A stretch of DNA of 64,000 nucleotides from Hermatobates lingyangjiaoensis (Eukaryota; Arthropoda; Insecta; Hemiptera; Hermatobatidae). Both the position numbers and the translations under genes were made by a program. Below, one piece after another: positions 56,532 to 64,000 of this stretch. The stretch's first letter is position 1, and each line of letters begins with the position of its first letter. The notes beneath the pieces were generated by a model, which saw only the letters and a list, made by a program, of their open reading frames with translations, was not told the DNA's origin and did not search any database. The stretch spans positions 814,501 to 878,500 of the forward strand of contig JAPFBL010000102.1 of assembly GCA_026182355.1 (NCBI GenBank). Direction: 5' to 3'.

Positions 56532-57149
56532 TGTAGGGTAAAAATCTAATGAAATGGTCTCCACATATAAAAATTTTAATGATATAAACAACGCGTTTCG
56601 AACACGTAGTGTTCTTCCTCAGGCATTAACTAAAAAATACAATGACACCAGAGAGTTATCTATAGTACAAAGTAAATAAGCACAAAAATTAATATAAAAT
56701 AAAATAAGGCAGAAAGTACGAACCTAAGGATGTGTGCCTCTGAATAAGACTGACTGGTAATGGAATGGACATAGGTGGGGGTATAGGGTACATCTGTTTC
56801 TTATTAGAAGGCAGGTACATTTTTCTTTTTTCTCTTAAAAGTTAGGCTGAGCCTTTTCATTTTCTTTTAGACTAAGTGTAGGAAACATATTGAAAAAATA
56901 ACACACAGAGCTATAACGAAATATAAACCAAGTATATGTATAAGGAGAAAGTAGAACTTTTTTTTTATTTTTATATAAATAAATTAAGAAAGTTGTACAT
57001 TTGGGAATTTGCTCATTGAGGCAAGTAGAAGAATTTCGCGCACTAGTTTGTTGATTTCACAGCCATCTAAAATAGCCTTCTAAAATATACAAATACTACA
57101 CAGAAACAATAAATTCCGGGAGACCATTTCATTAGATTTTTACCCTACA
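56532..57149. mobile_element. Family J element with perfect 31-bp terminal inverted repeats
   Basis: Left terminus TGTAGGGTAAAAATCTAATG... (56532-56562) is exactly inverse to 57119-57149. The 618-bp body has the hammerhead-like core near the left end and no coding sequence. Related left ends occur at 40590 and 61565. Confidence 0.8.
56596..56622 (-). ncRNA. Hammerhead-like core, family J
   Basis: Minus strand: CTGAGGA, extra A, 6-bp stem II GAACAC-TAC-GTGTTC, GAAA, then CGCG. The best stem II in the window, but a complementary stem I is not evident. Confidence 0.42.
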
Positions 57150-58540
57150 ATATTACAAAAATAGTTATTTCTGTATTCATGTTTAAAAGCAAAGAAGGCT
57201 TTTATTTTATGTCATAGCAAAACACATTTTCAAACAAAGTGTTCACAATGTACGGTAAACATCAAATTGTAAGTTATTCATAACCCTTTTTTCCGTACCA
57301 TGCAGTATTAACAGTAAAATTTATTTGTTTGTAAGCTTACAATAGATTCTTATTAGCCTTTTATTATTGAAAATTGCATTCATGAATAAACTATTGTAGA
57401 GAACCAGGAGAGGTTATTTTCGGTTTAGCCTAGAGTGGCCCAGAGACAAGCTGACTCGATTTAAATCGTTTTTTTACTTCAGTCAACTCTCCTGGAATCA
57501 ATTAACGACATTCGGAGAGGTATAATTGCATTTCTTCATTTCTTGTAATGCGTGAAATATGTTTAAAATAGTTTTTTTTTCAGTATTATAAGTATATTTA
57601 TTAATGTATTTATAATTATTGTTTCTATATTCATTAATATTCAGCAATAATATTTTTTTTTAAAATCCCTATCTAATAATTTTTAGCTTGTTTCTTTACT
57701 AGGTATTTCCTTGAAAGTTTTGTAAATTATTCTTTCTATCTAAACATAGACTTGGGATATCTGTCAATCTATCGACCTGCCTGTCATTACATATAATAGG
57801 TGAGCTCTGGTCTAGAGTAACCCAAGCATAGATGGTGCATTCAGACCTTACTATGTTATTACTAGCTTTGTTTTCTGCCTCATCATTTACATATTTATTC
57901 AACCATTATCAAATTTCCTTTTTCTTCACCCAAAACAGTCCTTACATCTATATAAATTATTGCGTCTTTTTATTAATTCTGTATAAATATATATAGTTTT
58001 TCGTATTTATTCATTCTATCGGACTATGACAATCAAGTAAATATGAACGTCTACTTAACAATAAAGTGGTTCAGGCCCCACAATTGGGATTTGCAGCCGT
58101 TGCGCCTATGAGAGTATAGAAAGCACACGAATATCGAAGTTAAAAATTGAAATGGTCATGATTTTTGTTTAATTGTTCGATTGAAGAAAGAAGGGAATTA
58201 GACTTCACTGTCACAACCATTACACCTTATTCTCCAGGGTTGCCAGTTTGCCATTTTTCGATCCAACTTCGTCAAATTTTACTTAAATTTTTTTCAAGTG
58301 GTTGGCATTTATTTTCCTGGAAGTTTGTGTTTTGTAGAAGAGTAGTCTGTGAATCACTGGAGTGAAAAAAAAAACAGACTGAAATAATAGACATTTTATC
58401 AAGTAACCTATAAAAAACGGCTCCGTTTGATGAATTTAATTCTAATCTTTCCCAATGTTTAGATTTCGGTGGAAGCTTTTGATATCTCGTTCCTCATTAA
58501 CATGACGCCACAGATCTTTTAATAAAATATTCTTTATTAC
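57150..58540. other. No gene seen
   Basis: A mild G-to-C patch lies near 57400-57540. Otherwise AT-rich. Confidence 0.5.
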
Positions 58541-58554
58541 TCCGAACGTATATA

Positions 58555-59460
58555 CGAGGTGTGTAAATAAAGTAGTGAGACTGGCAACGTCGCTTTCGAT
58601 CTGGCAACGCTGGAGACGCGTGGTCTTGAGTAGCGTCAGGTGCACGTGTGATGCGCCTCCAGTATGAATCTGAACTCGCCACAGTCATTTGTTTGTCCGT
58701 AGCGTTGGTTTTCGTGAAATGGTTTTTTCTTGAGCGTTTTAAAAATGAGTGACCTCAAAGTTGAGCAGCGGTGTGCAATCAAATTTTGCTTCAGACTTGG
58801 ACATAATGCAACCGAAACTTTTGAAAAACTTCAGGAGGCCTATGGAGAACGTGTTTTATCAAGGGCACAGGTTTTTCGGTGGTTTAAGGAATTTTCAGAA
58901 GGAAGAGAGAGTGTATTTGAAGGTGAACCACGAAGCGGAAGGCCTTCAAGTGCAAACACCGATGAAAATGTCAACAGAGTACGGAACCTTGTGCGTTCAG
59001 ATCGACGCTTGACAGTCAGAATGATCGGGGAACAGTTGAATTTGAATCACACCTCCGTTCATCACATTTTGACCAATGAATTGAAGATGAGAAAAATTTG
59101 TGTCACACTGCCATCTCAATAAACGAGTTTTTGGCCAGTAAAAACATTCCTGTTGCTCCTCAGCCTCCTTATTCACCAGACTTGAGTCCTTGTGACTTTT
59201 TCCTCTTCCCGAGATTGAAAAATCACCTCAAGGGAACTCATTTCGGGACACTACAAAACATACAAACTGCTGTAACCGACCAGCTGAAGGCCATTCCAGA
59301 ATCCGAGTTCCAGCAATGCTACAATGATTGGAAGGACCGTCTCCAGCGCTGTGTGGCTTCCGAAGGGAACTATTTTGAAGGTGACAATATCACATTGTAA
59401 TTATATTTGAATAGAAAATTTAAAAAAAATCAGTCTCACTATTTAATTTTCACACCTCGT
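58555..59460 (+). mobile_element. Mariner transposon, internally deleted
   Basis: Inverted ends CGAGGTGTGTAAATAAAGTA and (inverse) CGAGGTGTGAAAATTAAATA extend about 29 bp, ending GTGAGACTG on both sides. TA flanks each end (58553-58554, 59461-59462). At 906 bp it lacks roughly 400 bp of a usual ~1.3-kb mariner. The ends look usable in trans if a related transposase exists in the genome. Confidence 0.93.
58745..59400 (+). pseudogene. Mariner transposase gene, catalytic middle deleted
   Basis: ATG at 58745 (the upstream TTG at 58730 is not the start). The N-terminal DNA-binding half is intact: CAIKFCFRLGHNATETFEKL, QVFRWFKEF, then EPRSGRPSS, and the second helix-turn-helix LTVRMIGEQLNLNHTSVHHI. 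At 59099-59103 MRKIC jumps to CHTAISINEFLASKN in another frame, then YSPDLSPCDFFLFPRLKNHL to the stop at 59400. The first two catalytic aspartates (the DE-W and HDNA motifs) are gone; the third, in SPCD, remains. The junction sits in a TGT, fitting microhomology deletion. Confidence 0.92.
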
Positions 59461-59609
59461 ATAGAGCAACTGAATTATGTAAATATGACCATTGTTGGAA
59501 AGGGGGTTCTAGAAAAGGTTTTGCACCGGCACATTTGTTTCTTCTCAAGAACTTAAGAGTGGTTAAAATCTCTTTCTAAGGTTCTATGGAATCTTGTATA
59601 CTTCCTTGA

Positions 59610-59760
59610 TGAGTCAGATGTTGAATAACGGTAGCTCCCTTACCTTTAGTACCAACGACTAACGACCAGCGATTCTTTCCGCGCTCTGTAGTGCGCGTTG
59701 TAATTAGCAGTTCCAGGTCATGGACCTACTACTGCTGAATTTTTATACTGCTTTGTTTGT
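59610..59760 (-). repeat. Dispersed repeat R4
   Basis: Minus strand: GCAGTAGTAGGTCCATGACC, TGGAACTGCTAATTACAACG, GCGCACTACAGAGCGC, GAATCGCTGGTCGTTAGTCG. Best-preserved copy; 150 bp right of the mariner. Confidence 0.65.
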
Positions 59761-59764
59761 TGAG

Positions 59765-61555
59765 TCAGTAAGTAAGTGTCTGTAATCTTTTATTCGGTTT
59801 TCGGTATACATTATCTCGTGGTCGTCTAGTCTTCTTGAGTCGCGACATGTTGTCGGTCTAGGGATTGGCTTTCTATGATGGATATTGTTGGGGAGTTTCT
59901 AGGGATAGACTCTGGACAAGGGGGTATGGATGGAGTGGGATTTTCATGTCCTCATTGGCCACCAGTCTATTTGTGAATTCCTCCATTGATTCTAACCTAG
60001 TTTGAATCTTGACAAATACCTTAGATTTTTCATGTTAAAGGACACATTTCACATGTTAGGTACTTGTTAGAGATCCGTTTTTGTATTCAATGGAAGTAAG
60101 ACAGAATTTAGTCCTCCAGAATACTGCTCGGCCATAACTAAAATGTATAAGAAATACTAAGATAGTAATATTTGAGTCACTCCATATTATTGACACTAAA
60201 AGTGAGAAAAAAGCCTTAAGTTGAGTGTTTGAAACGATCAACTTCAATTCTTTTGTGTTCTATGATGTTTATAATCAGTTAGTTGCTCTTAAATATGTTA
60301 AATCAAATATGTTCATTGTTAAATACGTTTATTGTCTAATGAACCCTTTTAGAAAAATTAATTAGCTTTGACAAACTGATTGTTTTAGTTGTTCAACAGG
60401 TGCGGTATGACGATGAATATTTAAAGAAAAGTATATATGAGGAAAAAATTTAATAAAATATATGGACATTAATAAAAAAAATTCTCTTTTATTTAATTAA
60501 TTTCAATTGAAAAAAATATCTTTCTGCTCTTTGTTTGGACAAAAAACATAATGTTGACATAAACATATGAATGTTGTCATTTAAGAAACAAAAGGATTGC
60601 TAATTTATATATAATCCTTTTTTTGATATAAAAGTAATTATTTGTTGTAGAAATTTGTCGTGTTAAGAAGTCAAGAAAAATTAAAAAGGTTTAGATCTGT
60701 ATATAATTCAGAGCCTTGGAAGAGAAGTTAATCATTCTATTGTATAGTAGATTTTCATGTTCAATTGGTTTCCGTAATCTGATAGTAAGAATCAATAAGA
60801 GAAAACATCATTTACATGATGTGCATTATTGTTGAAATTATTTCTAATGTTGATTTTACTATTGTCCGTATTCATAAATCATATATGGTATTCGGAATTC
60901 ACCATTTTGGCTTTTTGTTAAACCTTCCAACCGTGAGATCTATCTTTACATTTTTGGGATGAAGGGAAAGGAATTTTTTCCCAGTTGCCCAATGATCAGA
61001 ATGTCAGAACTCACTCAAGAACAAGTAGGCGACCAAACTATGACAATAAAATTGTGTTCTGCTACTAAAATAAGTATATTTTTTTATTTTTCATTCATTA
61101 ACCAAGAATCATTGGAAAACTCTTTTAAGATCAGTTGAATTCTCCTTACAACGACAAACATAATGGATATGATGTATTTTACTTGATGGCAATGTTCAGA
61201 AAATGGCAAACCAAATGCACTAACGATTAAGTATAATAGCCTGCGAAACCAATGAACACCCCATCAACAGAATGAACAGAATGGTCATGTCATTTTTACT
61301 TGTTTGAACAATTGTTACTTTAGGAGGGTAGGGTTTCACAAATGATGTTGGGTGGAAGTCTTCGTGTCCAATCTCTCCAAAATAAATCCTCACTTTTTTC
61401 ACGAAACCTTTAAAATTAATCCAGAATTTTTTTTTAATAAATCGGTGGAATATGTTGCCAAATAGTATGCAGTTATCACTCATTAAGATTTGTGATTTTA
61501 AAGGAAACATTCTTCTATATAAGTGTTTCTTTTATAAACATATGAACGACTCTTC
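59765..61555. other. No gene seen
   Basis: GT-rich near 59830-59960, AT-rich after. Open frames at 60056-60247 and 61220-61510 show no motif. Confidence 0.5.
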
Positions 61556-61559
61556 TAAA

Positions 61560-61900
61560 TCTAAACACATTCATTAGTTGTGTGATCCGATGTGGTATTT
61601 ACTCATATGGGGATTAAAACGATCATTCAACGTCTCCACGCAAAGTAAGTTTAATATTTGAACTTCGTGTTCATCATCAGGTAAACTTTTACAATAAAAA
61701 ATAAAACATTGAATGTTACAAAAATAACCAGAATTATATTCAATAAAATTAAATAAGTGTCATTCATTTTTCCATATTCATTTTATTGCATTCATTCCGG
61801 TTTATTTTTGTAACTATTAATTTTTAATTTGATTTGTAGAAGATTACCTGATGATGAACATGAAGTGTTTGAAACATGTAGTTTAAATGAAAAACTTTTT
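61560..61900. mobile_element. Family J-like element with inverted cores
   Basis: Left CATTAGTTGTGTGATCCGAT and TTCGTGTTCATCATCAGGTA; right TTACCTGATGATGAACATGA then AGTGTTTGAAACATG. The right core has stem II AACA-TGAAG-TGTT before GAAA. Confidence 0.58.
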
Positions 61901-62224
61901 TTGTTTGGAGACTTATAATTATCATTTTACCCCTAGTATGAACATCAGGATTTGTTTTTGTGAAAGAAGCATTCTTTTATATGAGTTTTTCTTTTACAAG
62001 CATATGAAACATTCCTGTAAATCTAAACAAATGATTTATGTTTGTAAAAGAAGCATTCTTCTAAATGCATTTTTTTATTAAATTCAAGTTTAAAAACACC
62101 AATATTTAAAAAAAAATACTGCTTAATACAACTTTTGCGTTTATTAAAATCAAAAAACACTAATAATTTGCAAATTGTATAATTATTTTAGCAATAAATT
62201 TATTTCTCGTTAATTTCAATGCAA

Positions 62225-62470
62225 AATAGTTAAGTTGAGTTAGGTGTTGGTATCGATTGGTGCCCTGATGGCTATCACATCAAAGGCTGTATTCTGCCTA
62301 AAGTTCGGCACACAGTCTGCTAATGATTACAACTCTCCTGAGATGCTCATCAACCCCTGGGATCCGTATCGACCCTAGAAACAGCCTCATGTGAACATCA
62401 TTTATTCCTCCCTGTCTAACTATTTCACTTCCACCATCCATTAAAAACATCTTCAAACTTATTATTTAAT
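62225..62470. other. GC-richer patch, G/A to C/T skew switch
   Basis: Left AAGTTGAGTTAGGTGTTGGT, centre TCTCCTGAGATGCTCATC, right TTATTCCTCCCTGTCTAACT. Confidence 0.45.
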
Positions 62471-62724
62471 GAAAAATCAGTTGTTTTTTGTTTGTTTGTA
62501 AGCTGGTGACTGATTTCAATCTATATTTATAATTACAAAATATAGAACGGCATCGATATTGGTCGTTAACATTTTTTTCAGGATATCAACGTATCTATTA
62601 TTTACTAATACCATTAATAACTGGTAATTGTATATATAGTGCATGGTATCAATAGACCATCCTATTTGCAAATAACATCCCTAAACATTTCAACGTGTTT
62701 GACAGAAACCAGCTCTATTTAAAC

Positions 62725-62915
62725 ATTGCCAGAACTTCTTTACTGCTTTATTCGTGAGATGTCCACTAAGTAGCACACTTGGGTTTAGGTTTGGATATGA
62801 TCAAAATCTGGTCCAAGATATTGGATCCTCAGAGAGGATGCAAAGCTATCGATCCCGAGCCTGAACAACGTCAATTACTTATAACGACTTATAGTTGAAC
62901 TGGGTTAAATAACAA
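62725..62915 (+). mobile_element. SINE remnant
   Basis: TCAGAGAGGATGCAAAGCTA, GATCCCGAGCCTGAACAACG resemble the GAGAAGGACGTTAAACCGT and TCCCGAGCCTGTACGATG blocks. The head is unreadable. Confidence 0.5.
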
Positions 62916-62959
62916 AAAACTCACATTTCGACAACTAGATGTTCACTAATTGTAAATAG

Positions 62960-63160
62960 CCATATATATATATATATGAGAATTTTCAAAAGAACACACA
63001 GAAAAGAAATCACTGAACTCACTACTATATTTTGATGTTTTCGTCATCAGGAATAGATTTGAATCGCGCCAAAGGCTGATTTCGACTCAGTGATATCTTT
63101 TCTGTATGTTTCTTTTGAAAATTCTAGTTTATTCAGTTCGAAGAATAGTTTCATTTAATT

Positions 63161-63165
<5 letters not shown>
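62960..63165. mobile_element. Family I fold-back
   Basis: Inverted ends AATTTTCAAAAGAACACACA and TGTTTCTTTTGAAAATT enclose ATATTTTGATGTTTTCGTCA and its partial inverse. TA repeats on both sides. Confidence 0.6.
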
Positions 63166-63194
<29 letters not shown>

Positions 63195-63206
<12 letters not shown>

Positions 63207-63440
63207 TGTACTTTGGTAGCAGTCCTTCGGATATACATGCTTTGTTAAACACGACAGAGTAGTTTCTGTCTATGAGCTTCTTCTCGAGAACTTCGATTTG
63301 CCGAAAAACAGTTTTTTCGTTGTTAGAACAACCTCAACCCTTGTTCTAACAACGAAAAAACTGTTTTTCGGCAAATCGAAGTTCTCGAGAAGAAGCTCAT
63401 AGACAGAAACTACTCTGTCGTGTTTAACAAAGCATATATA
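63195..63440. pseudogene. Palindromic PLE N-terminal fragments
   Basis: The minus-strand arm reads EVLEKKLIDRNYSVVFNKAC, ISEGLLPKYTNI and ends in a 38-bp TA tract. The + arm repeats it but stops at VVFNKA, where GCATATATAT replaces GCATGTATATCC. Centre GTTCTAACAACG/CGTTGTTAGAAC with a short spacer. Confidence 0.62.
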
Positions 63441-63639
63441 TATATATTTATATATATATTATCACATTATTACTTATATTTGATGTTAAATTATGCATAC
63501 CATGGTATATTATAGCAATATAATATGATACCCCCCCCCCCCCAAAACTGTGAATGCTGAGTTATAATATTATTATCACTATATACCATTGGACTCTGAC
63601 TGTTATTGTTATTACTGAATAACAATAGGCATCAATTTA

Positions 63640-63985
63640 TGAATGAGGGGGCAGGTTAGATCAGTGGTTATCGAGCTCTTCTCTGAACTGGTAGATCCGG
63701 AGTTCGATAGCCCCTCTGGCCCTGGATTTATTCACGTGTGAGGTGAATAAAACTGAGCACTTCGTCCCTTGGAGAAGACATCAAACCATCTTTTCAGAAC
63801 CTGTACGATATCAAGTACCATTAATGATTTCTACTCTAAATACACTTGAGTTAGCCAAAATTTAGGACTCCCAAATATAGAATCAACCCAGTAATATGGC
63901 TCGCCCATTACTAAAATGGGTGACAAATAATTAATGAGTCAAACTTTCCACCTCCTAGAACAGGTCTAAAAGGTGAAAGTGTAAG
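63640..63985 (+). mobile_element. tRNA-derived SINE, diverged
   Basis: TTAGATCAGTGGTTATCGAG (A box), GGAGTTCGATAGCCCC (B box), GGAGAAGACATCAAACC, CTTGAGTTAGCCAAAATTTA. Same order as the 46.1-kb copy, then an extra tail with CCCATTACTAAAATGGG. Confidence 0.85.
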
Positions 63986-64000
63986 TGTATAAGTGTAAGC

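Noticed and set aside
58749..59012. 87-codon frame overlapping the transposase
   Set aside because: Out-of-frame shadow of the mariner transposase.

Overview
The window looks like AT-rich, non-coding, repeat-saturated DNA from an invertebrate animal. An arthropod, perhaps a chelicerate, is the best guess. Reasons: GT-AG exon/intron structure, Pol III tRNA-derived SINEs, mariner elements, Jockey-type LINE debris, and a very heavy load of Penelope-like element (PLE) fragments. The organism is inferred from element content only. No complete host gene is present.

Host gene. The only convincing host coding sequence is one 52-nt exon at 49393-49444 on the + strand. It has a polypyrimidine tract and AG before it and GAG|GTATGT after it. 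Its 17 codons read DKVYRLNLSNISHSNCE, which resembles the early sema domain of an invertebrate class 2 semaphorin. If right, most of the window is intron of a Sema2-like gene.

Repeats, left to right. 2.8-5.6 kb: fold-back elements (families G, I, D, A, B). 6.6-7.7 kb: a satellite of about 30-bp units in a ~334-bp higher-order repeat. 9.9-12.0 kb: a 115-bp direct repeat bracketing 1.8 kb that holds a SINE and Jockey debris. 12-17 kb: G, A and B elements, including the best PLE copy (YVDD reverse transcriptase plus GIY-YIG endonuclease) and a C-family fold-back. 19.8-20.4 kb: a broken mariner. 21-24 kb: palindromic elements carrying PLE N-terminal fragments. 25-34 kb: SINE tails and A, B and PLE fragments. 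36.6-37.3 kb: a SINE followed by a 94-bp satellite. 39-45 kb: A, D, E, J and a Jockey piece. 46.1-46.5 kb: a complete young SINE with a 14-bp target duplication. 48-54 kb: dense A, C, E, I and B copies around the exon. 55-64 kb: SINE pieces, a 31-bp inverted-repeat element, an internally deleted mariner, and a palindromic PLE fragment.

Two threads tie the repeats together. (1) Almost every fold-back family carries the same RNA-like core: C-T-G-A-N-G-A, one extra base, a short hairpin, GAAA, a few bases ending in T-H, then a strand complementary to the bases just before the core. This is the layout of a minimal type I hammerhead ribozyme, as described for PLE terminal repeats, except for the extra base before stem II. 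(2) Many units stop at a (TA)n tract exactly where the element itself has ATATA-like codons (T-N-I-Y), suggesting internal priming at, or slippage into, TA microsatellites. In family B one copy keeps a 130-bp GT-AG intron that three other copies have lost precisely.

About a dozen GC-richer patches of 200-450 bp switch from G/A-rich on the left to C/T-rich on the right. They contain no recognised gene and may be conserved regulatory DNA. All homology statements are from reading the sequence; no search was run.
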